Shown: positions 35,910 to 46,384, numbered from the stretch's first letter. The stretch is DNA of 64,000 nucleotides from JANXSF01 sp043745195 (GCA_043745195.1 JAYTTF010000188.1:1-64000); one strand, 5' to 3'. Made by a program: numbers and translations. Notes: generated from the sequence alone by a model not told the origin.

Positions 35910-38900
35910 TGAGAGCGCTGGGGAGTTGTTTGGTTCTGATTGGCGTGTTGAACCAGCTTGCGTCTGGTCAGGTGGCAATCAACTGCACGGCAAGTGCCAT
36001 CCCGCGGACGGTGCGGGCTTTGGGTGCCACTGAACTGGTGGGTGATTATGTACTTACTTGCACGGGGGGCACACCGACGGCACCCGGAGTGGCAATTCCG
36101 CAGGCGAATTTAAGCTTGTTTTATTCGGCTCCTGTAACAACACCTATTATTGGGCAGACTGCTGGAGACGGTCCACTACAAAGGAGCGGTGCGTTACTTT
36201 TAGTGGATGAACCAAAGGAGGGGAGCCAGTTTGTTTGTGACAATACTTTTACGGGCTTTTGCGGGGGATTTGGGAACGGAATCGGTACGGGATACTATGG
36301 TTCCGGGGTGCAGTCGCCGGGTAGCCCGAATAATCGCAATGTTCACGCAGGCGTGGCCAACGGGTTGAACAGTTTGGTTTTCCTGGGAATTCCGTTTGAT
36401 CCACCAGGAGCCGGGACGCGGACTTTTCGAATTGTGAATGCTCGCATAGACACGGTGGGCGCAGCCCTGAATAGTTCTATTGCTGCTTTTCTTTCGGTTA
36501 CGGGTTCCGTCGCCTCACCAATTAACAACGTCACCCAGACAGTTGCGACTGTGTCTTCCGCGTTGACATCAAACGTGCGGGACGCAGCGAATTCAAACAA
36601 CATAAGCAACGGTGCGCCATTTCTGTTGGGTGCAGTAAATGGGTTCCAGAAGGCTGTAAACTTGCGCTTTGGCGAAGGGTTTGCAACAGCGTTTATGTCC
36701 AGGTCGAACACCTTGCCGCCGAGTGCGCCAAGCCCACCGGTGGCAGTGCCGACGCCGTTGGCACAAAATGCAACGGGGCAAGCCTATACTTCAGAAACAG
36801 GATTCTATAATCCAGCTTTTCCGAGTGTGAGCAATATTGGAACTTACAATTTGGCTGGTTTGGCTACGCAAGGTACACGACTGGTGGCTAAGTTTAGTAA
36901 CATACCGGCGGGGACTCAAGTATATGTTGATTTGAATAGTATCGGGGCTAGTAGCGTTGGAAATGCTGCTCGTTTGACAGCAACAGAGAATGGAGCATTT
37001 AGCGCAGTGCCTTCGACCGCTGGCGTGCCTGCGAACATTGCACAATTAACAGTAACGGGAGGGACGGCAACGGCAGTTTGGGAAGTGCTTGTTGCTGATC
37101 CGCTGACATTCACTAATTTTGATTTCGGATTTTATTACTCGTCAAGTGTAGTGCCGGGCGGAAGCTATCCAACACCGCAAGTGGAATTCATCATTGTACC
37201 GACGGATCCGGAAGGAGTCTCGGGTTTGGTGCCGCGTTTTGGGTTTTTTGCAGCCGATCCAAAAACGCTGTTCAACTTTCTGAATCCAGGGAGTCCTATC
37301 ACATGTAATGCCAGCTCAACGCCTCGACTTCTGCGTGAAACTGGCGTGACAGAACTTGTGACCGACATTGTTTTGACATGCACCGGCGGGACGCCAACAC
37401 TGGCGAATGCGCAAAGTCCGCAGACCAACTTTCAGTTGACATCGAATGCGTTCATCACAACTCCTGTGAACACCGGGTTCATTGCACCTGCTAGCAATCC
37501 CTATGCGGCGGCTGGAGCATTTGTATTTTTGGATGAACCCGCAGTAGGTTCGCAGTTCTTATGCGCGGCGCGATTTGCCTGTGCGAGTTTTGGAAATGGT
37601 ACAGGCCAAGGGTACTACGGGTCTGGAGCGCAATCGGCGAACACGCCAAACGTTCGCAACGTGTATTCGGCATACTATCCACTTGGAAACACTTCGCAAA
37701 CAGTTACCGCACCGTCTAGGACAATCGTCTGGGATGGTGTGCCAGTTGATGGGACCAGTTCAGGGGTGCGGATATTCCGATTCACTGGAGTGAGAGTGAG
37801 CACGTTGAATTTGGGGACGACTAGTGTTGTTGGTACTATTTCTTCGACGCTGCCAATTACAATCAACAATGCCACCTTGAATTTGGGTACGGTTGGGCAT
37901 TTCATGACTACTGCATTGCGCGATGCCAGCGGCACTGATGTATTTCCGCCGACGGGCATCGATTTTCCGCAGAATGTGACGATGAATTTCAAGCGGGCGG
38001 CGACTCTGCAATTTCGCAAGGAATTCGCAACGGCATTCCGGCCGCGCACTGCGTCAACTTTGACTAGTCTGGATGCTCCGCCACCGGTGGGACTTGCGGC
38101 GCAAACGAGTTTAGGAGCCATCTACAATTCGGAATCCGGATTCTTTAATCCCGCATTTCCAAATGTTGTTCCTGGAGTGGGTAACGCATCGCAATCCGGA
38201 TTGATGGATCAGGGAACAAGGCTGGTGGCACGCTTCAATAACCTGCCGGTTGGAGCGCAAGTCTATGTGGACATCTACAATACAGGCGCAGTTCTGGGTG
38301 GCCGGGTTGCGCGATTGACTGCCTCTGAATTTGGTCCTTTCTCGGCTGCAGCGGCAACGGCTGGGCTGCCTGTAAGTAACGTGGCTCAACTTATAGTAAC
38401 CAACGGAACTGCGGTCGCGGTTTGGGAAGTTCTGGGAGCGGATTTCGCCACGGCTATCAGTAATTGGGACTTCGGATTTTACTTGTCGTCTGCGCCGCTA
38501 TCGGCTACAGTGAGCCCGACCATTCAAATGAGTGCGGGACCTGTGGATGGAAATGAGTTGCCTGCTAGTTTCTCTGCACCACGATTTATTGCGGGGAGTC
38601 CGGCGCGCACGCTTATTTCGTACAGCACGCTTCCAAATCCTCCGCCTGCTGTGGTGCTGCCTGCATTGTTAGTAAACCCGGGGCAACTTACTTTTACGGC
38701 CTCCCAAGGATTGCCAAGTCCTGCGGCACAGAGTTTGAGTGTTACTTCCAGTGGCGAGAATTTTCCTTTCAGTGTTTCTTCCGGCGGCAGTTTGCCGCTG
38801 ACATTAAGTGCGCTACGAGGGAACACAGCCGGTTCTGTTTCTGTGGGTGTGAATACGGCTGGCCTTGCGCCCGGTAGTTACAAGGATACAGTTACAATAA

Positions 38901-40918
38901 CTGCCGGCGGCACGTCGAATGGCAGTGTTTCAGTTCCTATTAGTGTTGTGGTGCGATCGAACCCAGTGATTTCGACGCTTGATCCGCCAGAGGTTGGCGC
39001 AGGTGGAGCGGGCTTCAATTTGACAGTGAATGGTAGAGGATTCCTCACTGGCGCATCGATGAATTTTGGCGGCACTGTGCTGACGCCTATTTCATCGACA
39101 GGGGCACAATTGGTGGTTCCTATTGCCGCAACCTTGATTGCTCAGGCTGGGACAATTCCAGTCTCGGTTACCAATCCTGATGGGGTTGTGTCCAACTCGG
39201 TTGACTTCGCAGTGCGGCGGCTGAACATCACATTATTGACCCCGGCTGTTCGCACGGCAACGTCGGCAGGCTTTGCACTGACCGTGACTGGTACAGGATT
39301 CCTGCCCGGCGCAACGGTGGAGTTTGGCGGCACTTCGCTGAACCCGATTGGGACAACAGCAAGCTCACTTACTGTGAATGTTGCAGCGAGTGCATTGGTG
39401 CAAGCGGGGACGGTTCAGGTGAGTGTGATGAATCCCAACCGGCAAGTATCGAATTCCCTGCCCTTCGTCATTCGGCCAGTGCCGGTGATTGAATCGGCAT
39501 CACCGAAACCTATTCCGTTGGGTAGCGCGGCAGTAACATTGACTGTAACTGGGAGAAACTTTTTTGATGGCGTGAAAATTCAGTGGAACGGGCAAGAACT
39601 TGCGACCAACTTTGGAAGCGCTACGCAACTTGGGGTAAATGTGCCAGCCAACCTGCTAACACAGTTGGGAAGCGCGGTGCTGACGGCAATTACTCCCGAC
39701 ATAGTGGTGTCTGCTCCTTACATTCAGCCGATTGGTTCCGTTACAATTAGTGTCCCAACGCTAACGGTTGGAGATGGACCGGTGACCGTCGTTATTACGG
39801 GTACGGGGTTTGGACCCAATCCTGGCGTGCAGTTTTCCTGTCCACCTGCGGCGCTGGCGACGCTTGTGACCACCAGTGGTTCTAACACTTCAGTAACAGC
39901 GGTGATTCCGGCAAATCTATTGTTGCAGGCCGGCACCTGCCAGATTATTGTGATTGGGCCGAACGGGCCCATTATCGTAGATGTGCCGGTGAACCCACGT
40001 CCCCAGATCACAACACTTAGCCAGAACAACTCGCCGGCTGGAGGAACTGCACCACTTACATTATTAGTTAGTGGCACTGGTTTTGAGCCGGGTTCAATGG
40101 TGCGATGGAACGGTGCGCCGCTGCCGACAACTCCAGCGACAGGCGGTTTACAGGCGATTGTTCCAGTGACTTTATTAGCCACTCCGGGAAGCGTCACTAT
40201 TACCGTTGTGGGTCCGAGAGGTTCTACATCGAACGGAGTGCCATTCACAATTTCGTTACCGCCGGTTAGTTTGCAATTGACCGTTCCGCCGGCAACAACA
40301 CCAAGCAAGGATGAAACGGTAACACTTGGACTAGGCGCTGCTTTCCCAGTGGATTTGGTGGGAACGCTGACGCTGACTTTCAAAGGCGATGGAATATTAC
40401 CCGATGACCCCGCCATTCAGTTTTCAAACAACAGCCGTACACTGCCAATCAACATACCGGCCGGGACGCGGCCTGCGATAAATGCCGTTTTCAAAACCGG
40501 GACGATAGCCGGGGTGATTACGTTGACTCCACAATTTACGAGCGGCGGCGCAGCGGTGACGGGGACTGGCTTGGGTCCGCAAACATTGACTGTGGCGCGC
40601 CTTGCTCCGGTGCTAACCGCTGTAACATGCACGCGTGCCAGTGGAGCATTCAATGTTGTGACTGATGGCTATACGAACACGCGGCAAGCTACGCAGGCAC
40701 AGTTCACATTCACGGGTGATAATCTGGGAACTGCATCTTTGGGTGTGGATGCTACAACTGCATTTAATACATGGGCAGCGGGGAATTCACCGGGCGGCAC
40801 GTTCCGCTATACCCAAGCTTTCAACGTGCAGGGAAATGTAAGCGCGATCACAACAGTTGCGGTGCGGTTGACCAATTCAGTTGGACAATCAGCGGAGCGC
40901 AGTGCGAGCTGCCAATAA
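35909..40918 (+). CDS. Giant exported protein with duplicated module and IPT/TIG domains
   Basis: 1669 residues. Signal peptide ends near A-S-G-Q. Residues about 22-455 and 463-910 are two copies of one large module: each begins with a C-x-A-S-x-x-P-R strand, then G-x-T-E-L-V and V-L-T-C-T-G-G-T-P-T, and ends with A-V-W-E-V-L and a W/F-D-F-G-F-Y strand. A BACON-like domain of about 95 residues follows (A-L-L-V-N-P-G-Q-L-T-F), then roughly five IPT/TIG domains, each with a G-x-G-F or G-R-x-F turn. The C-terminus has no anchor and ends in S-C-Q. A surface filament or adhesin is likely. It sits directly before the kinase-cyclase gene with a three-base gap. Confidence 0.8.
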   Translation: MRALGSCLVLIGVLNQLASGQVAINCTASAIPRTVRALGATELVGDYVLTCTGGTPTAPGVAIPQANLSLFYSAPVTTPIIGQTAGDGPLQRSGALLLVDEPKEGSQFVCDNTFTGFCGGFGNGIGTGYYGSGVQSPGSPNNRNVHAGVANGLNSLVFLGIPFDPPGAGTRTFRIVNARIDTVGAALNSSIAAFLSVTGSVASPINNVTQTVATVSSALTSNVRDAANSNNISNGAPFLLGAVNGFQKAVNLRFGEGFATAFMSRSNTLPPSAPSPPVAVPTPLAQNATGQAYTSETGFYNPAFPSVSNIGTYNLAGLATQGTRLVAKFSNIPAGTQVYVDLNSIGASSVGNAARLTATENGAFSAVPSTAGVPANIAQLTVTGGTATAVWEVLVADPLTFTNFDFGFYYSSSVVPGGSYPTPQVEFIIVPTDPEGVSGLVPRFGFFAADPKTLFNFLNPGSPITCNASSTPRLLRETGVTELVTDIVLTCTGGTPTLANAQSPQTNFQLTSNAFITTPVNTGFIAPASNPYAAAGAFVFLDEPAVGSQFLCAARFACASFGNGTGQGYYGSGAQSANTPNVRNVYSAYYPLGNTSQTVTAPSRTIVWDGVPVDGTSSGVRIFRFTGVRVSTLNLGTTSVVGTISSTLPITINNATLNLGTVGHFMTTALRDASGTDVFPPTGIDFPQNVTMNFKRAATLQFRKEFATAFRPRTASTLTSLDAPPPVGLAAQTSLGAIYNSESGFFNPAFPNVVPGVGNASQSGLMDQGTRLVARFNNLPVGAQVYVDIYNTGAVLGGRVARLTASEFGPFSAAAATAGLPVSNVAQLIVTNGTAVAVWEVLGADFATAISNWDFGFYLSSAPLSATVSPTIQMSAGPVDGNELPASFSAPRFIAGSPARTLISYSTLPNPPPAVVLPALLVNPGQLTFTASQGLPSPAAQSLSVTSSGENFPFSVSSGGSLPLTLSALRGNTAGSVSVGVNTAGLAPGSYKDTVTITAGGTSNGSVSVPISVVVRSNPVISTLDPPEVGAGGAGFNLTVNGRGFLTGASMNFGGTVLTPISSTGAQLVVPIAATLIAQAGTIPVSVTNPDGVVSNSVDFAVRRLNITLLTPAVRTATSAGFALTVTGTGFLPGATVEFGGTSLNPIGTTASSLTVNVAASALVQAGTVQVSVMNPNRQVSNSLPFVIRPVPVIESASPKPIPLGSAAVTLTVTGRNFFDGVKIQWNGQELATNFGSATQLGVNVPANLLTQLGSAVLTAITPDIVVSAPYIQPIGSVTISVPTLTVGDGPVTVVITGTGFGPNPGVQFSCPPAALATLVTTSGSNTSVTAVIPANLLLQAGTCQIIVIGPNGPIIVDVPVNPRPQITTLSQNNSPAGGTAPLTLLVSGTGFEPGSMVRWNGAPLPTTPATGGLQAIVPVTLLATPGSVTITVVGPRGSTSNGVPFTISLPPVSLQLTVPPATTPSKDETVTLGLGAAFPVDLVGTLTLTFKGDGILPDDPAIQFSNNSRTLPINIPAGTRPAINAVFKTGTIAGVITLTPQFTSGGAAVTGTGLGPQTLTVARLAPVLTAVTCTRASGAFNVVTDGYTNTRQATQAQFTFTGDNLGTASLGVDATTAFNTWAAGNSPGGTFRYTQAFNVQGNVSAITTVAVRLTNSVGQSAERSASCQ

Positions 40919-40921
40919 ATA

Positions 40922-43027
40922 ATGAGTGAGGATTCAGAGAAAACACGGCTTGCAGGAAGCTTGTTGGTCTTAAAAGAACGCTACGAAGTGGAGCGTGAGC
41001 TTGGCCGTGGCGGGATGAGCGTTGTGTATTTGGCAAGGGACCGCAAGCTGATGAATAAGCGTGTTGTGGTGAAAGTGCTGCTGGACGAATCACAACAAGA
41101 CGCGTGGATCCGCAAGAAATTTTTGCAGGAAATGGAAGCACTGGCGCGGATTGATCATCCTGGTGTTGTGGGCGCACTGGACACTGGGGAAACGGCTGAG
41201 GGCAGGCAGTTTCTGGTAATGCAATACATTGAAGGCCAGAATCTTCGACAGGCGTTGGAAAAGGGGCCACTGGAATTCGGTAGGGCGGCAAGCATCTTAA
41301 GGCAAGTGGGTCAGGCGTTGAGCGCTGCGCATGATAAAGGGGTATGGCACCGTGATTTCACCCCGGAAAACATTATGCTGCAAAAGCATGGGGCAAGCGA
41401 AGAACACGCCAAAATTATTGATTTCGGGATAGCAGGAATTCAGGATTCGGCCTTCGGTGGGGAAAAAACGCAAGTGGCGGGAAAGTATTCGTACATGTCG
41501 CCCGAACAGTTTGCTGGAAAGCCTTCCGCAACGACGGATGTTTATGCCATGGGAATTTGCGCCTATGAAATGATGACTGGGCAGAAGCCGTTCGCGGCAA
41601 CGCTTGAGCATTTGGTGTCCGCTGAAAAGGCAAAGCCGGAGCCTCCGCAAAATCTACGCTCCGGGTTACCCGATGAGGCTGGCAGGGCAATTCTGAAAGC
41701 TATTTCGTACCGGGAAGCGGATCGCTTCCAGACGGCTCACGAGTTTGGCGAAGCGATTTCGCAAGCGCTGGTTGCCAAGCAAACGGGGAAAGGAAAGGCG
41801 AAGGACCCCAGCAATTTGGAAGTGGGTCACATTCTGTTTACGGATCTGGTTGGATATTCGCTTCTGCCCATGGATAAGCAACGGGAATATTTGGCGGAAC
41901 TGCAGAATATTGTGCGTGGTTCGGGTGCGTTCAAGAATGCGGAAGACAACGACGATGTGATCAGTTTGCCGACGGGTGATGGAATGGCGCTGTCCTTCTT
42001 TGGCGATCCTACACAGCCGGCGCAATGCTCATTTGAGATTTCAAAAGCTTTGTTGACCCGTCCTCACTTGAAATTGCGCATGGGTATACATTCGGGTCCC
42101 GTGTACAAGGTTGCCGATATCAACGCCAATTCCAATGTGGCAGGCGGCGGCATCAACATGGCGCAACGGGTAATGGATTCGGGAGATGCCGGACACATTC
42201 TGGTTTCTGAGGCGATGGCAGAAACGTTGATGCAGTTAAGCAGTTGGCGTCCGTACCTGGTGGATTTTGGGGAACGGACAGTGAAGCACGGCGTGATTCT
42301 GCATATCTACAATTTGGCGACGGCTGAATTGGGAAGGACAGTTCTACCGCAGAAATTTGTTGTGGAAATGAAGGAAAAGCGGTCGGCGTCGAATAAGAAA
42401 CCGATGGCGGCTTTGGCGGCGGTGGCACTTCTGGGGACTTTGGGATTTGGGGTTTGGAAGTTCATGGTGCCAATTGCGACGCATGAATTGCAATATTTTT
42501 TCACTGTGCAGCGCAGTCGTAACGAGCAGGATTTTGGCCAGGCTTTTCGCAGCGCAGGGAATGTGATTTTTGAAACGGACTATAAAGTGGCGTTGAATGT
42601 AACTTCGCCACAGCAGGGTTATCTTTATGTACTGAACGAAGGGATGGACGCTGAGAAAGGCAAGAAGACTTTCGTGATTCTTTCACCGCTTGCTGGTGCG
42701 GAGTGGGATTCGAAGATTAGCCAAGGTCAGACGGTGCGCATCCCCAAGGAAAGCTGGTTCCGGATGGATCAGGCTACTGGAACGGAAATTTGCTACGTGG
42801 TGTGGTCTGTTGTACCCGTGCAGGAAATTGAAAAGCACAAAGCCTCTTCCAATGTTCGAGGTGGAGTGATAAATATTGAGGACGGGGCGTTGATCAGTGA
42901 ATTACGGGAGTTTTTGAAAAAGAATTCCGGGGCGCTGGTGGAAAAGAATAATGAGCAAACCAACCAGACGGAACTAAAGGGCACGGGGGATATTCTGGTG
43001 CAAAAAATTCCGCTGAGGCATCAGTGA
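40922..43027 (+). CDS. Ser/Thr kinase - class III nucleotidyl cyclase - membrane span - DUF4384 fusion
   Basis: 701 residues. Kinase at about 20-285: G-R-G-G-M-S-V-V at 28-35, Lys51, D-F-G at 167-169, S-P-E at 193-195. The catalytic loop reads H-R-D-F-T-P-E-N (143-150), with Thr147 where Ser/Thr kinases have Lys, so phosphotransfer may be altered. Cyclase at about 300-470: F-T-D-L-V-G-Y-S with Asp308, G-D-G with Asp353, and G-G-G-I-N-M-A-Q-R-V (408-417) carrying the Asn and Arg of active class III enzymes. A span at about 495-517 leads to an extracytoplasmic DUF4384 domain at about 540-650. It could make the cAMP or cGMP sensed by the CNB domains of the divergent operon. Confidence 0.88.
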   Translation: MSEDSEKTRLAGSLLVLKERYEVERELGRGGMSVVYLARDRKLMNKRVVVKVLLDESQQDAWIRKKFLQEMEALARIDHPGVVGALDTGETAEGRQFLVMQYIEGQNLRQALEKGPLEFGRAASILRQVGQALSAAHDKGVWHRDFTPENIMLQKHGASEEHAKIIDFGIAGIQDSAFGGEKTQVAGKYSYMSPEQFAGKPSATTDVYAMGICAYEMMTGQKPFAATLEHLVSAEKAKPEPPQNLRSGLPDEAGRAILKAISYREADRFQTAHEFGEAISQALVAKQTGKGKAKDPSNLEVGHILFTDLVGYSLLPMDKQREYLAELQNIVRGSGAFKNAEDNDDVISLPTGDGMALSFFGDPTQPAQCSFEISKALLTRPHLKLRMGIHSGPVYKVADINANSNVAGGGINMAQRVMDSGDAGHILVSEAMAETLMQLSSWRPYLVDFGERTVKHGVILHIYNLATAELGRTVLPQKFVVEMKEKRSASNKKPMAALAAVALLGTLGFGVWKFMVPIATHELQYFFTVQRSRNEQDFGQAFRSAGNVIFETDYKVALNVTSPQQGYLYVLNEGMDAEKGKKTFVILSPLAGAEWDSKISQGQTVRIPKESWFRMDQATGTEICYVVWSVVPVQEIEKHKASSNVRGGVINIEDGALISELREFLKKNSGALVEKNNEQTNQTELKGTGDILVQKIPLRHQ

Positions 43028-43039
43028 GGTGAAACAATC

Positions 43040-44278
43040 ATGCGAAAGACTGTAGTAATACTGATGTTGGCGACAGGGTTGCAGGCGCAGGCTCCGAAGT
43101 ATATTGGTGCGGGCGGTTGCGCCAGTTCCAATTGCCATGGCGGCACTTCAGCGGCGAATGAAAAAGACAGCCGGATTTGGGGTAACGAGTTCGCGATTTG
43201 GCAATTGAACGATAAGCATTCGAAGGCGTCAAAGGTGCTGTCCGATCCGCGTTCAAAGCGGATGGCGGAAATTTTGAAAATTTCCGATCCGCAGAAAGAT
43301 GCCAAGTGCACTTCGTGCCATGCTGCGGGCTCACCGGAAAAGACAGCCAACGATGGGGTAGCTTGCGAGGCCTGCCACGGTCCGGCGGAAAAGTGGTTGG
43401 GCACACATACTCAAGCCAATTCGCATGCTGCAAGTGTTGCCAGCGGAATGGTGGATACGAAGAATATCAGGCTGCGGGCGGGCAACTGCATGGAATGCCA
43501 TGTAGGTTCAAAAGACCGCGTGGTGAACCATGAACTTTATGCGGCTGGGCATCCGGATTTGAATTTTGAATTGGACACGTTCACTTGGGCGCAGCCCGTT
43601 CATCATCGCGAGGTGAAGCCCTCCGCTGGGAACAGCAAACCACGTGTGCGGAACTGGGCGGTGGGACAGGCAACTGGATTGGCAGAAGGGATGCGATTGC
43701 TGGCGACGCGCGCGGCTACCAGTTGGCCGGAATTCGCGGAGCTTGAATGTTACCAATGCCATCACGATTTGCATCAGGATAGCTGGCGGATTCAGCAGGG
43801 TTATGGAGCGCGGAAGCCGGGAAGCCTGCAATTGAATATGGCTCGGTTGACGGTGCTGCGGGTGTTAGTGGCGCAGATGGCTCCAGAGATGCGCGGGGCG
43901 CTGGATGGGGCACTGAACGAAGTTGCGGCATCGGTTTCAAACCAACTGAGCGTAGGCCCAAAGAATGCGGCGGAAAGAGCTGCGGCGTTGGGAGATCAAC
44001 TGGCCGCAAAATTTGCGCAGACTGATTTCACGGAACAAAATGCCAGAGCAATTGTGCGCGCATTGGCGGCGGATAGTAACCGAATTGCCGGCAACGGCGT
44101 TCATGCAGCGGAAGTGGCGACGATGTCACTTGACTCGCTTACAGCGGCCATAACAGGCAATTCCAAAGATGCGCAGCAAGCCATGGCGCCTCTGTACGAT
44201 TACTTAGAGCATCCATCGGCGTACACGCCAGTTGGATTCGCCGCACTCTTCCGCAAGGCTGCGGGAGCCGTAAACTAA
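43040..44278 (+). CDS. Exported multiheme cytochrome, c554-like
   Basis: 412 residues. Signal peptide ends near L-Q-A-Q. Five heme sites are visible: one C-x4-C-H (C-A-S-S-N-C-H near 30), then C-T-S-C-H, C-E-A-C-H, C-M-E-C-H and C-Y-Q-C-H. The phrase G-V-A-C-E-A-C-H-G-P-A and the spacing resemble cytochrome c554 from ammonia oxidisers, which carries electrons in the periplasm. The last 150 residues are helical and heme-free. A GAGGTGAAA ribosome site precedes it. It lies just upstream of an outer-membrane barrel and another multiheme cytochrome. Confidence 0.9.
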   Translation: MRKTVVILMLATGLQAQAPKYIGAGGCASSNCHGGTSAANEKDSRIWGNEFAIWQLNDKHSKASKVLSDPRSKRMAEILKISDPQKDAKCTSCHAAGSPEKTANDGVACEACHGPAEKWLGTHTQANSHAASVASGMVDTKNIRLRAGNCMECHVGSKDRVVNHELYAAGHPDLNFELDTFTWAQPVHHREVKPSAGNSKPRVRNWAVGQATGLAEGMRLLATRAATSWPEFAELECYQCHHDLHQDSWRIQQGYGARKPGSLQLNMARLTVLRVLVAQMAPEMRGALDGALNEVAASVSNQLSVGPKNAAERAAALGDQLAAKFAQTDFTEQNARAIVRALAADSNRIAGNGVHAAEVATMSLDSLTAAITGNSKDAQQAMAPLYDYLEHPSAYTPVGFAALFRKAAGAVN

Positions 44279-44290
44279 CGAGGAGGCGGA

Positions 44291-46384
44291 ATGAAACTCC
44301 GCATCATACTGTTAGCTGCGGCGCTACTAGCCGCACACACTGGTTATGCGCAGCGGGCGCAATTGCCGGTGAAAGGCCGTCGCGCCGAGAAGGGCCAGCG
44401 GGTGAAGCGTACTGCTTTGCGCAAACTGCCTCGCAAGAAGCCATTGGGACAGACTCTGAACTACGTTGTGCCGCTGGAAGAATTTTTAGCGAGGGAGCGT
44501 GCTCGTCCTGTAGTGGAACGCACGTTTGCGGATGACCGGCTGCGGCGACTGGTTCGTACTGCCCCGGAGTTGGCGCGCATCGCACCCCTGGTGAGATGGG
44601 ATGAAAAAGCAATTAACATTTTGCCACGTCCGGTTTATGTTGACACGCTTGCTGGACTTTTGCCGACCTTCGTTATGCCGGATGTTAGCAAAGAAGATGG
44701 AACCGTACCGAACCGTTGGCGCATTGGATTTCCTGGATGGCGCCGCTACGAGAACAAGAAACTGGACGCGATGTATGCGCGGGAGCGTTGGTATGATCCA
44801 TTCAATCGCAATCAGTTCAAGGGTGACTATCCGATTTTTGGACGCAAGAATTTCCTGAACTTCACAGGAGTTTCCGAGACGTTGACTGAGTTTCGGCGAG
44901 TGCCGGTGCCAAGTGTGCAGAGTGCAGCAAGGGCCAATGATTATGGGTTCTTTGGCCAGGGCAATCAGATTGCCGTCCGTCAGAGTTTCCGATTGAGCTT
45001 CGATTTGTTCCGCGGCAGCGCGGGGTTCAAGCCTGTTGATTATGAGCTGCGCATTACTCCTGAGTTCAACATTAATTATTTGAACACCAGGGAGAACGGG
45101 TTGACGCGGATCGACGTGCGGCAAGGGACGAATCGGACGGATACTAATGTGAGTTTGCAGGAAGCCTTCTTTGAAAAAAGGCTATTCACCAATTCGTTGA
45201 GCGCGTTTCGCAAGGCCAAGGACACTGATGATAACGGAAGCGCCTACTACGATTTCACGTCGTTACGATTGGGCATTCAACGGTTCACTAGCGATTTCAG
45301 GGGCTTTGTGTTTTCTGATGAGCAGCCCGGCGTAAGGCTTTTTGGAAATTTCCACAACAATATTTTTCAGTACAATTTGGCGTATTTCAACATGCTGGAA
45401 AAAGATACCAACAGCGGCTTGAACCGTTGGCGATTGCGGAACCAGCGCGTCTACGCGGCGAATGTTTATTGGAGCGACGCCTTTACCAAAGGCTATACGA
45501 TGAATTTCAGTTTGCTGTATAACAACGATCAGCCGACGTTCCACATCGACAAGAATGGCTTTTTGGTAAGGCCAGCGCCGATTGGCTTGCCTGTGGCGCA
45601 CAAGGTGAGAGCCGGGTATGCCGGGATTTCCGGGGACGGGCATATTGGCCGCATCAACATTACGCATTCCTTCTATCAGGCTTTTGGGCGGGATGATCTG
45701 CACCCATTGCCCGCGCAGAAGCAGGCGCAACATATTAATGCGCAACTGGCGGCGCTTGAAGTGGCTTACGAATCGGATTGGAAGATTTTCCGTATGTCGG
45801 CATTTTATACTTCCGGCGACAAGGACATCAACGATGGCCAGGCGCGTGGGTTCGATGCCATTGTGCCGAACCAACAGTTCGCTGGCGGTGGATTTCTAGG
45901 GAATGCAAGTCTGGCTGATCGAGGGCTGATTAACAACGCATTTGAAGGCGGCGGGACAAACTTCCTGAACCGTCAGGCGATCCCTTTGACGGGCACTGGT
46001 GTGGTTTTGTTTGGACCGAATAGTCTGATTCCAAATCTGCGGGCTGGACTTTTTCAAGGTCAGGCAAACTTTATCAACCCGGGTATTTTTCTGGTGAATG
46101 CCGGGTTTGACGCGAAGATAACTCCGAAACTACGTGGGACGATTAACACGAATTATGCACGCTTTATGAGAACCGAGGTGTTGGAAACGTTACTGTTTCA
46201 AAGCGGCATCCGGCATGGCATTGGCATTGATACAGGCTTTGGCGTGCAATACCGGCCCAAGCTAAATGACAACATTGTGGTGAATTCCGGCTTTGGCATT
46301 TTGGTGCCACAAGCAGGCTTTAAGAATATTTATAACGGGCGAACGCTGTATTCCAGCTTCGTCAATGTGCGGTTGGTGTTTTGA
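44291..46384 (+). CDS. Predicted outer-membrane beta-barrel, conduit candidate
   Basis: 697 residues with a signal peptide (ending T-G-Y-A-Q). A basic periplasmic segment (residues 22-60) is followed by about 550 residues of alternating strands with aromatic girdles (Y-E-L-R-I-T-P-E-F-N-I-N-Y-L, Y-T-M-N-F-S-L-L-Y-N-N). The C-terminus ends V-N-V-R-L-V-F, with the terminal Phe used by the barrel assembly machinery. I cannot match it to MtrB or PioB by sequence, but placement between two multiheme cytochromes gives the order expected for a porin-cytochrome conduit. An AACGAGGAGGCG site precedes the ATG. It overlaps the next gene by one base (TGATG). Confidence 0.75.
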   Translation: MKLRIILLAAALLAAHTGYAQRAQLPVKGRRAEKGQRVKRTALRKLPRKKPLGQTLNYVVPLEEFLARERARPVVERTFADDRLRRLVRTAPELARIAPLVRWDEKAINILPRPVYVDTLAGLLPTFVMPDVSKEDGTVPNRWRIGFPGWRRYENKKLDAMYARERWYDPFNRNQFKGDYPIFGRKNFLNFTGVSETLTEFRRVPVPSVQSAARANDYGFFGQGNQIAVRQSFRLSFDLFRGSAGFKPVDYELRITPEFNINYLNTRENGLTRIDVRQGTNRTDTNVSLQEAFFEKRLFTNSLSAFRKAKDTDDNGSAYYDFTSLRLGIQRFTSDFRGFVFSDEQPGVRLFGNFHNNIFQYNLAYFNMLEKDTNSGLNRWRLRNQRVYAANVYWSDAFTKGYTMNFSLLYNNDQPTFHIDKNGFLVRPAPIGLPVAHKVRAGYAGISGDGHIGRINITHSFYQAFGRDDLHPLPAQKQAQHINAQLAALEVAYESDWKIFRMSAFYTSGDKDINDGQARGFDAIVPNQQFAGGGFLGNASLADRGLINNAFEGGGTNFLNRQAIPLTGTGVVLFGPNSLIPNLRAGLFQGQANFINPGIFLVNAGFDAKITPKLRGTINTNYARFMRTEVLETLLFQSGIRHGIGIDTGFGVQYRPKLNDNIVVNSGFGILVPQAGFKNIYNGRTLYSSFVNVRLVF

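Noticed and set aside
39724..40416. 230-codon minus-strand frame inside the giant surface protein
   Set aside because: Composition is the antisense shadow of the Thr/Val/Gly-rich IPT repeats; no start signal.
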